Assembly (NCBI GenBank): GCA_027494165.1
Contig: JAOSJM010000001.1
Coordinates: 1,310,001-1,374,000 of the forward strand
DNA: 64,000 nucleotides
Source of the DNA: Acidimicrobiia bacterium
Lineage (GTDB): Bacteria; Actinomycetota; Acidimicrobiia; IMCC26256; JAOSJM01
Reading direction: 5' to 3'
A model generated the notes under the pieces. The model searched no databases. It was not told the origin of the DNA and saw only the letters and a list, made by a program, of their open reading frames with translations. Of this stretch, positions 1-8,801 are shown piece by piece (position 1 is the stretch's first letter; the number at the start of each line of letters is the position of its first letter). The position numbers and the translations under genes are program-made.

Positions 1-2043
1 GTTCTTCGACCACGAAGGCGTCGATCTCCGCGCGATCGCCCGGGCGCTCAAGCGCGACGCCGAGGAGGGCCAGATCGTCGAGGGCGGCTCCACCATCACC
101 CAGCAGTACGTGCGTGCCGTCATGCTCGACGACAGCAAGACCTTCAGCCGGAAGCTGCGCGAAGCCGTGCTCGCCTTCCAGGTGGAGCGTACGTACACCA
201 AGGAGGAGATCCTCGAGCGCTACCTGAACACCGTCTACTTCGGCAACGGCGCCTACGGCGCCCAGGCGGCCGCCCGGGTCTTCTTCGGGAAGGACGCCAT
301 CGACCTCGAGCTCGCCGAGGCCGCCCTGCTCGCGGGGGTCCTCCAGGCCCCCGAGGACCTCAACCCCTTCGCCGACGCGGATGCGGCCCGGAGGCGCCGC
401 GACCGGGTGCTCGACCGCATGGAGGAGCTCGGGCGGGCGCGGCCGTCGGACGTGGCCGAGGCCCGGCGGGCTCCCCTCCCGGAGACGCCCTCGGGACCCT
501 CCGAGCGCTATCCGGCCGGCCACTTCGTGGAGCGGGTGAAGCAGTTCGTCCTCGAGGACCCGCGCTTCGGCGAGACGCCCGAGGCCCGCCGGCACCTGCT
601 GTTCCAGGGCGGGCTGCGGATCGAGACCACCCTGGACCCCACCGTCCAGGCGCTCGCCGAGATGGCCGTGGCTCGCGTCCTCTCCGACCCCGCCGCGGAC
701 CCCGGGGCCGCGCTGGTCGCCCTGGAGCCCGGGACGGGTCACGTCCGCGCCTACGTCGGGGGACGCGACTTCTTCGGCGACAGCCCCGAGGCCAAGTTCG
801 ACCTGGCCGGCCAGGGGAGACGGCAGACCGGCTCGTCCTTCAAGCCGTTCGTCCTGGCCGCCGCCCTCGAGGCCGGGGTCCCCCTGGACCGGGTCTACGA
901 CGCCCCCGCCCGGATCGAGATCCCTCTCGGCGACGGGCAGCCGGACTGGGAGGTCACGAACTACGACGGTTCGGGGTCCGGGCGGATGAACCTCGTCGAG
1001 GCCACGGTGCACTCCGTGAACACCGTCTACGCCCAGCTGGTGATGGACGTCGGGCCGGAGCGCGCCGTCGACATGGCGAGCCGGCTGGGCGTCGTCTCGC
1101 CGCTCCAGCCCTACCCGTCGGCGGCCCTCGGGACCAACGGCGTGACGGTGCTCGACATGGCCTCGGCCTTCGCCACGTTCGCCGCCGACGGCCTGCAGGT
1201 CGACCCGGTGTTCGTCACGCGGATCACGACCCGCGACGGGACGATCCTGTACGACGCGTCCCCCCGGCCCGAGCGGGCCCTGTCGACCACCCACGCCCGG
1301 CAGGTGACCGAGGTCCTCGGCCAGGTCGTGACCCGGGGACGGGCATCAACGCCCGCATCGGTCGTCCGGTCGCCGGCAAGACCGGCACCGCCGAGGAGTG
1401 GCAGGACGCCTGGTTCGTCGGCTACACGCCCCAGCTCGCCACCGCGGTGTGGGTCGGGTTCCCCGACGCCCCACGGTCCATGGTCCCCCCGGTGACCCGG
1501 GTCAAGGTCACCGGCGGGTCGTGGCCGGCGCAGATCTGGCAGCTCTTCACGAGCGCGGCGCTCGCCGAGGAGCCGATCGCCGACTTCCCGCCCGCCGAGG
1601 TGGACCTCCCGACCGCGACCACCGTCCCCACCGCCACCGTGCCCTCCGTCGTCGGGATGCGCGGCGAGGACGCCCGCATCCTCCTCGAGGACGCCGGGTA
1701 CACCGTGCGCACCGAGGGGCGACCCGACCGCGACTACCCGCCCGGGACCGTGCTCGACCAGATGCCCTCGCCCAACATGGCGGCGGCACCGGGATCCGAG
1801 GTGCTCCTGGTGCTCGCCGACGGCGCGCCCCGGACGACCCTGGTCCCCAGCGTCCTCGGCCGGTACGCGGACGAGGCCGGGGCGGCCCTGGCCGACGCCC
1901 GTCTCGTCGCCCAGGTCGTCGTCGAGGCCGAGCCCCCACCCGGGGATCCGGCCCGCGCGGGCCGGATCTGGAAGCAGGCCCCGCTCGCCGGGGGCCAGGT
2001 CGACGAGGGTTCGACCGTGACGGTCTGGGTGAACCCCGGCTAG
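1..2043 (+). CDS. Bifunctional penicillin-binding protein (transglycosylase/transpeptidase) with PASTA repeats, 5' truncated
   Basis: Class A PBP that polymerises glycan strands and cross-links peptidoglycan outside the membrane. The reading frame is open from base 2 and enters inside the GT51 domain (FFDHEGVD, then EGGSTITQQ), so the start, membrane anchor and first catalytic Glu region lie upstream. The transpeptidase has SSFK (Ser codon 833-835), the SVN motif and AGKTGTAEE (KTG near 1378). Two C-terminal PASTA repeats (about 1620-1830 and 1840-2040) suggest muropeptide or beta-lactam sensing, as in actinobacterial PonA-type proteins. The frame shifts at the GGGG run at 1335-1338: one missing G would join both halves, and KTG is read only in the second frame. 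About 680 residues remain. Confidence 0.93.
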   Translation, partial: VLRPRRRRSPRDRPGAQARRRGGPDRRGRLHHHPAVRACRHARRQQDLQPEAARSRARLPGGAYVHQGGDPRALPEHRLLRQRRLRRPGGRPGLLREGRHRPRARRGRPARGGPPGPRGPQPLRRRGCGPEAPRPGARPHGGARAGAAVGRGRGPAGSPPGDALGTLRALSGRPLRGAGEAVRPRGPALRRDARGPPAPAVPGRAADRDHPGPHRPGARRDGRGSRPLRPRRGPRGRAGRPGARDGSRPRLRRGTRLLRRQPRGQVRPGRPGETADRLVLQAVRPGRRPRGRGPPGPGLRRPRPDRDPSRRRAAGLGGHELRRFGVRADEPRRGHGALREHRLRPAGDGRRAGARRRHGEPAGRRLAAPALPVGGPRDQRRDGARHGLGLRHVRRRRPAGRPGVRHADHDPRRDDPVRRVPPARAGPVDHPRPAGDRGPRPGRDPGTGINARIGRPVAGKTGTAEEWQDAWFVGYTPQLATAVWVGFPDAPRSMVPPVTRVKVTGGSWPAQIWQLFTSAALAEEPIADFPPAEVDLPTATTVPTATVPSVVGMRGEDARILLEDAGYTVRTEGRPDRDYPPGTVLDQMPSPNMAAAPGSEVLLVLADGAPRTTLVPSVLGRYADEAGAALADARLVAQVVVEAEPPPGDPARAGRIWKQAPLAGGQVDEGSTVTVWVNPG

Positions 2044-2071
2044 CTCCCGTCGCCGGCGCTGCGACCGGGCG

Positions 2072-2731
2072 TCACCCGGCCCGGGCTGCCCGGCTCACGT
2101 TGGGGTCCCCGGGCACGAAGAAGCGCCACGGGTGCTCGGCCCCCTTCTCGGGGTGGAGCCCCACGCGGGTCGAGACGCCGGGCGAGGCGGGCGGTGGGAC
2201 GCCGTCGTCCACCAGCCGGACCGGCCCCGTCACGAGGTCGGCGCCGTCGTGGGACCCGTCGAGGCCCAGGGCCTGGGCGAGGCGGGCCGGACCCGAGCAG
2301 AGATCGCGGGGGCGGCGCGCCCTGGGCCGGCGGGCCCACATGGTCTCGAGGCCGTCGAGGGGAGCGCCGGCCCGGAGGAGCACGGCACCCGCGATCCCCT
2401 CGGTCCCGGCGACGACGTTGGCGCACCAGTGCATCCCGTAGGTGAAGTAGACGTAGAGGTGGCCGGGCGCACCGAACATCGTGGCGTTGCGGGCGGTCCG
2501 GCCCCGGTACGCGTGACTCCCCGCGTCCTCCTCGCCGCAGTACGCCTCGACCTCGACGATGCGCGCCGCCACCCGTCCGGCCACCGGGTCGTCGTGGACG
2601 AGGACCTTGTGCAGCAGGTCGGGGGCGAGCTCCCGGGGGTCGCGCGCGAAGAAGGCCCGCTCCAGGCGGCGCTCCCGCCGGGGTCCGGCGGCGACCGGGT
2701 CCTCCCGGCCCGGCACCGCCCGGCGGCTCAC
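2072..2731 (-). CDS. mpg: 3-methyladenine DNA glycosylase (AAG/MPG family)
   Basis: Monofunctional base-excision-repair glycosylase that removes alkylated purines; 219 residues, the usual size. Family motifs are visible: ARIVEVEAYCGEEDAGSHAY (catalytic Glu and Tyr region), HLYVYFTYGMHWCANVV, GAVLLRAGAPLDG and the late LCSGPARLAQALG. The GTG start overlaps the argH stop as GTGA, so it is probably translated as the last gene of the arginine operon. It ends 28 bases from the convergent PBP gene. I see no strong terminator hairpin in that gap. Confidence 0.9.
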   Translation of the reverse strand: MSRRAVPGREDPVAAGPRRERRLERAFFARDPRELAPDLLHKVLVHDDPVAGRVAARIVEVEAYCGEEDAGSHAYRGRTARNATMFGAPGHLYVYFTYGMHWCANVVAGTEGIAGAVLLRAGAPLDGLETMWARRPRARRPRDLCSGPARLAQALGLDGSHDGADLVTGPVRLVDDGVPPPASPGVSTRVGLHPEKGAEHPWRFFVPGDPNVSRAARAG

Positions 2732-4134
2732 GTGACGTCGAGCCACGCCCGCTGGTCGGCGAGGCGGGCGCGGGCCGCGTCGAGCTGGGCCGCCACGGCC
2801 TCGGGACCCGCCCCTCCCGGGGTGCGGCGGCGCCCGACCGCCACCCCGGGCTCCAGCAGTGCCGCCGCGTCCGGCCCGAGGCGAGGCTCCGCGGTGACCA
2901 GCTCGACCAGGGGCACGCCCTCCTCGCGCGACCGGCGGACGAGCGCTCCGACGATGGCGTGGGCCTCCCGGAACGGGACACCCCGACCGACGAGCGTCTC
3001 GGCCAGGTCCGTGGCGGCCCCGGCGACGTCGTCTGCCGCCGACCGCATCCGGTCGAGGTCGAACGTGGCCGTGGCGAGGAGCCCGGTGAGCGCGCCGAGG
3101 GTGAGGCGGCACGTGTCGAGCGCGTCGAAGAGCGGCTCCTTGTCCTCCTGGAGGTCCCGGTTGTACGAGAGCGGGAGGCCCTTGAGCGTGGCGAGGAGGC
3201 CCGCGAGGTGGCCGATGACCCGGCCCGCCTTGCCGCGCGCCAGCTCGGCGATGTCGGGGTTCTTCTTCTGGGGCAGCATCGAGGAACCGGTCGCGTACTC
3301 GTCGGCCAGCGAGACGAACCCGAACTCCTCCGAGGACCACAGCACGATCTCCTCGCCCAGGCGCGAGCAGTGCACCTGGAGCAGGGCCGCCACCGCGAGC
3401 GCCTCGGCCACGAAGTCCCGGTCCGACACGGCGTCGAGCGAGTTCTCGAACCGGCGACCGAAGCCCAGCTCGGCCGCCACGCCGTCGGGATCGAGCGGCA
3501 GGCTCGACCCGGCGAGGGCCCCGGCCCCGAGCGGGCAGACGTCGGCCCGGGCCAGCGCGTCGCGCCAGCGCTCGACGTCGCGGGCGAGGGCCCAGAGGTG
3601 GGCGAGGAGGTGGTGGGCCAGGAGCACGGGCTGGGCCCGCTGGAGGTGCGTGTAGCCCGGCACGGGCGCGTCACCGGCCTCCTCGGCCCGGCGCAGCAGC
3701 ACCTCCTGGAGCCCGTGGATCCGGCGGGCCACCTCCCGGCCCTCTCGCCGTAGCCAGAGGCGGAGGTCCAGCGCGACCTGGTCGTTGCGGCTCCGCCCCG
3801 TGTGGAGCTTCGCCCCGGCCGGGCCGGCGAGCTCGGTGACGCGGCGTTCGACCGCCGTGTGGATGTCCTCGTCGGTGGGGAGGAAGGCGAGCTCGCCGTC
3901 GGCGAGCTCGCGCTCCACCCGGTCGAGCGCACCCAGCACCGCGTCCCGCTCCTCCTCGCCGAGCAGCCCGACGCGGGCGAGCATCCGGACGTGGGCCCGC
4001 GACCCCGCGAGGTCGTCGGCCGCCAGCCGGCGATCGAAGGGCAGGCTCACCGTGAAGGCGAGCAGGTCGTCGGCCGGACCGGCGTCGAGCCGCCCGTGCC
4101 AGAGCGGCCGGCCCCCCGTCTCGCCGGGGCTCAC
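2728..4134 (-). CDS. argH: Argininosuccinate lyase
   Basis: Last step of arginine synthesis: splits argininosuccinate into arginine and fumarate; cytosolic homotetramer of the fumarase/aspartase superfamily. 468 residues, full length. The superfamily signature GSSMLPQKKNPDIAELARGK with its flexible catalytic Ser loop is intact, as are HTGRSRNDQ and GYTHLQRAQP. GTG start overlaps the argG stop by four bases (GTGA). Seventh biosynthetic gene of argCJBDFRGH. Confidence 0.96.
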   Translation of the reverse strand: MSPGETGGRPLWHGRLDAGPADDLLAFTVSLPFDRRLAADDLAGSRAHVRMLARVGLLGEEERDAVLGALDRVERELADGELAFLPTDEDIHTAVERRVTELAGPAGAKLHTGRSRNDQVALDLRLWLRREGREVARRIHGLQEVLLRRAEEAGDAPVPGYTHLQRAQPVLLAHHLLAHLWALARDVERWRDALARADVCPLGAGALAGSSLPLDPDGVAAELGFGRRFENSLDAVSDRDFVAEALAVAALLQVHCSRLGEEIVLWSSEEFGFVSLADEYATGSSMLPQKKNPDIAELARGKAGRVIGHLAGLLATLKGLPLSYNRDLQEDKEPLFDALDTCRLTLGALTGLLATATFDLDRMRSAADDVAGAATDLAETLVGRGVPFREAHAIVGALVRRSREEGVPLVELVTAEPRLGPDAAALLEPGVAVGRRRTPGGAGPEAVAAQLDAARARLADQRAWLDVT

Positions 4135-5333
4135 CCGTCGACCCCGCGCTGGCGCCGGGCCCACGTCTCGACGGAGAGCCCCCACAGCCGGACGAACCCG
4201 GCGGCGTCGTCGTGGCGGAAGGCGTCGTCGGCCTCGTAGGTCGCCAGCTCGTAGTCGTAGAGGCTCGCCGGCGCCCGGCGCCCGTTGGGGAAGCAGCGGC
4301 CCGGCTCGAGCCGCAGGCGGACCTCACCCGAGACGTGCTCCTGCGACGATTCCACGAACGCGTCGAGCGCCTCCTTCAGAGGCGAGAACCACAGGCCGTC
4401 GTAGACCAGCTCGGCGTAGCGAGGCTCCAGACGGGCCTTCTCGCGCATGAGGTCGCGCTCCAGGGTGATCGACTCGAGGTCGGCGTGGGCCCGCAGGAGG
4501 GCGAGCGCGCCGGGGCACTCGTAGGTCTCCCGGCTCTTGATGCCGACCCGCCGGTTCTCGACCATGTCGAGCCGTCCCCACCCGTAGGCCCCGACGACCT
4601 CGTCGAGTCGTGGCAGCAGCTCGTGGAGCGACCGGCGCTCCCCGTCGACGGAGACCGGCACGCCCCGCTCGAAGCCCACCACGAGCTCCCGGGGCTCGGC
4701 CGGCGCCGCCGCCACGGGTCGGGTGAGCTCGTAGACGTCCTCCGGCGGGGCCGCCCAGGGGTCCTCCATCTCACCGCACTCGATGGCCCGCCCGACGAGG
4801 TTGGCGTCGATCGAGTACGGCTTGGCCCTGGTCACCGTGATCGGGATGTCGAAGCGGTGCGCGTACTCGATGGCCTGCTCCCGGGTGAGGCCCCAGACCC
4901 TGACCGGCGCCAGCACCTCCAGGTCGGGGGCCAGCGCCCGGCTCGCCACCTCGAAGCGCACCTGGTCGTTCCCCTTCCCCGTGCAGCCGTGGGCGACGGC
5001 GTCGGCACCGTGCTCCCGCGCCGCCCGCACGAGGTGGCGGGCGATGAGCGGTCGCGAGAGGGCCGAGACCAGCGGGTACTTGCCCTCGTACAGGGCGTTC
5101 GCCCGGATCGCCGGGGCCACGAACTCGTCGGCGTACTCCCGGCGGGCGTCGACGACCACGGCCTCCACCGCGCCGGCGGCCAGGGCCCGCTCCCGCACGG
5201 CGTCGAAGTCGCCGCCCTGGCCGACGTCCGCGGCCAGGGCCACGACCTCGGCACCCCACTCCTCCTGGATCCAGCGCACGGCCACGGAGGTGTCGAGACC
5301 ACCCGAGTACGCCAGCACGACCCGCTTCGCCAT
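4131..5333 (-). CDS. argG: Argininosuccinate synthase
   Basis: ATP-dependent condensation of citrulline and aspartate to argininosuccinate in the cytosol. 400 residues, intact. N-terminal PP-loop AYSGGLDTSVA (residues about 8-18) binds ATP; GCTGKGNDQVRFE and KSRETYECPGA are also diagnostic. ATG start at 5333 follows argR by 12 bases. A pyrophosphatase-type adenylating synthase of standard length; no anomalies seen. Confidence 0.97.
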   Translation of the reverse strand: MAKRVVLAYSGGLDTSVAVRWIQEEWGAEVVALAADVGQGGDFDAVRERALAAGAVEAVVVDARREYADEFVAPAIRANALYEGKYPLVSALSRPLIARHLVRAAREHGADAVAHGCTGKGNDQVRFEVASRALAPDLEVLAPVRVWGLTREQAIEYAHRFDIPITVTRAKPYSIDANLVGRAIECGEMEDPWAAPPEDVYELTRPVAAAPAEPRELVVGFERGVPVSVDGERRSLHELLPRLDEVVGAYGWGRLDMVENRRVGIKSRETYECPGALALLRAHADLESITLERDLMREKARLEPRYAELVYDGLWFSPLKEALDAFVESSQEHVSGEVRLRLEPGRCFPNGRRAPASLYDYELATYEADDAFRHDDAAGFVRLWGLSVETWARRQRGVDG

Positions 5334-5345
5334 CTCGTCCCTTTC

Positions 5346-5816
5346 CTACAACCCGGCCAGCGACGCGAGCTCGCCGGCCACCCTGGCCCCTCCCGCCTGC
5401 TCGGAGCAGACCACGAGGAGGGTGTCGTCCCCCGCCACCGTGCCCAGGACGTCGGGGAGGCCCGCCCGGTCGAGCGCCGACCCGACCACGTGGGCGGAGC
5501 CCGGCGGCGTGCGCAGCACCACGAGGTTCGCCGAGTGGGCGACCTCGACGACGAACTCCCCCATCACCCGCCGCAGGTGGTCCTCGGGGACGGCGCGCTC
5601 CTTGGCGTGCTCGGGGATGGCGTAGGCCACCGTGCCGCCGGGGATCCTCACCTTCACCGCGCCCAGCTCCTCGAGGTCGCGGCTCACCGTCGCCTGGGTG
5701 GCCACCACGCCGTCGGCGGCCAGCAGCTCCACGAGCTGGGCCTGGCTGGAGACCGCCTGCTCCTCGAGGAGCCGGACGATCCGGTGCTGGCGCTGGGGCT
5801 TCCCGAGGGTGGCCAT
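5346..5816 (-). CDS. argR: Arginine repressor ArgR
   Basis: Arginine-dependent transcription regulator, expected as a hexamer, that represses arg genes at ARG boxes. 156 residues. The N-terminal winged helix carries the recognition segment VATQATVSRDLEELGAVKV (about residues 39-57); the C-terminal oligomerisation/arginine-binding domain contains GTVAGDDTLLVVC (GTxAGDDT motif). Its place inside the operon it should control implies feedback autoregulation. The most likely target is the AT-rich patch upstream of argC. Confidence 0.95.
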   Translation of the reverse strand: MATLGKPQRQHRIVRLLEEQAVSSQAQLVELLAADGVVATQATVSRDLEELGAVKVRIPGGTVAYAIPEHAKERAVPEDHLRRVMGEFVVEVAHSANLVVLRTPPGSAHVVGSALDRAGLPDVLGTVAGDDTLLVVCSEQAGGARVAGELASLAGL

Positions 5817-5819
5817 GGC

Positions 5820-6733
5820 TCACGCAGCCCGTTCGACGAGGTCGGCGAGGAGCACCCTCGCGGCGTCCATCCGGTTGGCGGCCTGGAGCCAGACCCGCGA
5901 CGCGGGTCCGTCGATGACGGTCGCCGCCACCTCCTCCCCCGGTGGGCGGGAAGGCAGTGGAGGAACACGGCCTTCGGTCCCGCCGCGGCGAGCAGCTCCT
6001 CGTTCACCTGGTGGCCCTCGAACGCCACCCGACGGGCGTCGGCCTCCTCCTCCTGGCCCATCGAGGTCCAGACGTCGGTGTAGACCGCGTCCGCGCCCCG
6101 CACGGCCTCGAAGGGGTCCGCGACCAGCTCGATCTGGCCGCCGAGGTTGCGGGCCCGGTCGACGACGTCGACGTCGAGCTCGTAGCCCGGTGGCGACGAC
6201 ACGGTCAGCTCGAGCCCGCTGAGCGCGGCGACGAACGCCAGCGACGACGCCACGTTGTTGCCGTCGCCGACGAAGGCGAGCCGGCGTCCCTCGAGCGACC
6301 CGAGGCACTCCCGGAGGGTCAGGGCGTCGGCCAGGGCCTGGAGCGGATGGGCGCGGTCCGACAGGAGGTTGACGACCGGCACGTCGACCGAGGCGGCCAT
6401 CGTCTCGAGGACCGCGTGGTCGTGGACGCGGGCCGCGATCACCGCGCAGTACCCGGCCAGGGTCCGGGCGACGTCCTCCACCGTCTCCCGCACGCCCAGT
6501 CCCACGTCCTCGCCCCGGAGGTGGACGGGGTGACCGCCGAGGGACACGACCGCCATCTCGGTGGAGACCCGGGTGCGGGCCGAGGGCTTCTCGAAGAGGA
6601 CCGCCACCCCCAACCCCTCCAGGGAGCGGGGGACCCGCGCCGGGTCCCGCTTCCAGCGCTGCGCCCGGTCGAGCAGCTCGGCCAGGTGCGCGGCGTCGAC
6701 GTCGTCCACCTCGAGGAACCGCGTCCCCATCAT
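5820..6733 (-). CDS. argF: Ornithine carbamoyltransferase (frameshifted)
   Basis: Makes citrulline from ornithine and carbamoyl phosphate. FEKPSARTRVSTE (carbamoyl-phosphate loop, STRTR-equivalent SARTR), HPLQALADA and FLHCLPAHRG (catalytic Cys and ornithine-binding) are present. The last about 40 residues (EEVAATVIDGPAS to the stop) lie in another frame; one missing base in the C5 run at 5936-5940 restores a 304-residue protein. ATG at 6733 overlaps the argD stop (ATGA). It draws carbamoyl phosphate from the carAB synthase also encoded in this window. Confidence 0.93.
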
Positions 6734-7932
6734 CCCTCCCTCACCAGGACCGGCGCGAGCGCCGCCACCGCCTCGTCGATCTCCTCGTCGGTCACGAGGA
6801 GCGGCGGCGCGAGGCGCAACGCGCTCGGCGTCAACGCGTTGACCACGAGGCCCGCCTCGAGGCACGCCCCGGCCACCGCCCGGGCGTCGAGGCCGTCGAC
6901 GAGCTCGGCGGCGAGCAGCAGTCCCGCGCCCCTCACCGAGACGACCTCGGGCAGCGCCTCCAGCGACCGGGCCAGCCGCTCCCCCGCCCGGGCGGCGCGA
7001 CCGGGGACGTCCTCGGACTCCATCACGTCGAGCGTGGCCAGGGCGGCCCGTGCCGCCAGCGGCTGTCCCCCGAACGTGGTCGCGTGCTCGCCGGGGGCCA
7101 GCGCGGCGCTCACCTCGGCCCGGGCCCAGCACGCCCCGATGGGCACGCCGTTGCCGAGGGCCTTCGCCATGGTCACCACGTCGGGGCGGATCCCGGAGTG
7201 CTGGAAGCCGAACCACCTCCCGGTGCGCCCGAGCCCGGTCTGCACCTCGTCGAGCACGAGGAGGGCCTCCCGCTCGTCGCAGAGCCGGCGCACCTCCTCC
7301 AGGTAGCCGGGCGGGGCGGGGACGACGCCTCCCTCTCCCTGGAGCGGCTCGAGCAGGACCGCGCACACGCGCTCGTCGATCGCGCCGGACAGCGCGCCGA
7401 CGTCGCCGAAGGGGACGTGGCGGAAGCCCGGCGGGAGGGGCTGGAACGGCTCCTGCTTCTGGGTCTGCCCGGTCGCCGCGAGGGTCGTGAGCGTGCGGCC
7501 GTGGAACGAGCCGTACGCCGAGACCACGTGGTAGCGCTCCGGGCCGCCGTTGCGCTGGCCGTGGCGGCGGGCGAGCTTGATCGCGCACTCGTTCGCCTCG
7601 GCCCCGGAGTTGGCGAAGAACACCCGGCCCCCGCCTCCCACCAGCACGTCGAGCCGGGCCGCCAGGCGGGGCTGCAGGTCGTTGTAGTAGAGGTTCGAGA
7701 CGTGGAGGAGCGTTCGGGCCTGGTCGGCCAGCGCCTCGGCGACCGCCGGGTGCGCGTGGCCGAGCGACGTGACCGCCAGCCCGGAGAGGAAGTCGAGGTA
7801 CGCCCGGCCCTCGCTGTCGAAGAGGCGGGTGCCCTCACCCCGGACGAACGCCACCGGTGCCCGGGCGTAGGTGCCCATGACGTGCTCGGCGTCGAGCGCC
7901 CGGATCTCGTCGAACGCGCTCGTCGTGGTCAC
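6730..7932 (-). CDS. argD: Acetylornithine aminotransferase
   Basis: PLP enzyme that transaminates N-acetylglutamate semialdehyde to N-acetylornithine; class III aminotransferase, 400 residues. Visible features: FANSGAEANECAIKLAR, YGSFHGRTLTTLAATGQ, LVLDEVQTGLGRTG (PLP-ring Asp) and VTMAKALGNGVPIGA with the Schiff-base Lys. GTG start overlaps the argB stop (GTGA). Might also serve lysine synthesis as DapC in actinobacteria, as known for the family; nothing here decides that. Confidence 0.96.
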   Translation of the reverse strand: MTTTSAFDEIRALDAEHVMGTYARAPVAFVRGEGTRLFDSEGRAYLDFLSGLAVTSLGHAHPAVAEALADQARTLLHVSNLYYNDLQPRLAARLDVLVGGGGRVFFANSGAEANECAIKLARRHGQRNGGPERYHVVSAYGSFHGRTLTTLAATGQTQKQEPFQPLPPGFRHVPFGDVGALSGAIDERVCAVLLEPLQGEGGVVPAPPGYLEEVRRLCDEREALLVLDEVQTGLGRTGRWFGFQHSGIRPDVVTMAKALGNGVPIGACWARAEVSAALAPGEHATTFGGQPLAARAALATLDVMESEDVPGRAARAGERLARSLEALPEVVSVRGAGLLLAAELVDGLDARAVAGACLEAGLVVNALTPSALRLAPPLLVTDEEIDEAVAALAPVLVREG

Positions 7933-8801
7933 GGGTGCACCATGGTCCCGATCCCCTCCCGGGTGAAGAACTCCAGGAGCAGGGCGTGGGGCAGCCGCCC
8001 GTCGAGGATGTGGGCGCGGGCCACACCGTTGCGGAGCGCCGCGACGCAGGAGAGGACCTTCGGGATCATGCCCTCGGACAGCCCCCCGGCCGCGGCGAGC
8101 GCCTCGAGCCCGGCGACGTCGATCCGGGAGATGAGGCTGTCCTCGTCGCCGTACTCCGCGTAGAGACCGGCGACGTTCGTCAGGTAGACGAGCTTCTCGG
8201 CCCCGAGGGCCTCGGCCACGGCACCCGCCACGGTGTCGGCGTTGACGTTGTAGGCCTGGCCGTCCTCGTCGACCCCCACCGTGGCGACGATCGGGATGAG
8301 CTCCTCGTTGAGCAGCCGCCGGAGGATCGAGGGGTCGATGCGGCGGATCTCCCCCACGTAGCCGAGGCGCTCGTCGCGCGGCCCCACCGTGATGAGCCCG
8401 GCGTCCTCGCCCGACAGCCCGACCGCGTAGGAGCCATGCCGGTTCACCGAGGCCACGACCTCGCGGTTCACCTTGCCGACGAGCGCCATCCGCACGATGT
8501 CGACCGTCTCGGCGTCGGTCACCCGCAGGCCGTCGACGAACTGCGGCTCCTTGCCGAGCCGGCGCATGAGCTCGCTGATCTGCGGCCCGCCGCCGTGCAC
8601 GACGACCGGGTTCATCCCGACCAGCCGCATGAGGACGATGTCCTGGGCGAACAGGTCGGCGAGGGCGGGATCCTCCATGGCGTTCCCGCCGTACTTCACG
8701 ACGACGGTCTTGCCCGAGAACTCGCGGATGTAGGGCAGGGCCTCGGCGAGCACACCCGCCTTGGCCCGGGCCTCCTCGGCGCTGACCCGGTGGCCGGTCA
8801 C
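7929..8801 (-). CDS. argB: N-acetylglutamate kinase
   Basis: Phosphorylates N-acetylglutamate, the usual feedback-controlled step of the linear/cyclic arginine route. 290 residues. Amino-acid-kinase motifs KTVVVKYGGNAM, PVVVHGGGPQI and VNADTVAGAVAEALGAEKL are intact. The N-terminal helix (about residues 3-22) that in arginine-sensitive hexameric forms mediates interlacing is present, so arginine inhibition is likely (inference). Start overlaps the argJ stop. Confidence 0.96.
   Translation of the reverse strand: MTGHRVSAEEARAKAGVLAEALPYIREFSGKTVVVKYGGNAMEDPALADLFAQDIVLMRLVGMNPVVVHGGGPQISELMRRLGKEPQFVDGLRVTDAETVDIVRMALVGKVNREVVASVNRHGSYAVGLSGEDAGLITVGPRDERLGYVGEIRRIDPSILRRLLNEELIPIVATVGVDEDGQAYNVNADTVAGAVAEALGAEKLVYLTNVAGLYAEYGDEDSLISRIDVAGLEALAAAGGLSEGMIPKVLSCVAALRNGVARAHILDGRLPHALLLEFFTREGIGTMVHP

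Noticed and set aside
1335..1338. Programmed frameshift in the PBP
   Set aside because: No slippery heptamer and the same type of break occurs in 14 other loci; sequence error is simpler.
1422..1939. Minus-strand frames inside the PBP gene
   Set aside because: Shadows of the PASTA-coding region; no ribosome site or motif.
4212..6083. Long plus-strand frame opposite argG/argR/argF
   Set aside because: Antisense shadow typical of high-GC DNA; no motif, and composition (His/Asp/Arg/Gly rich) is the mirror of the real genes.
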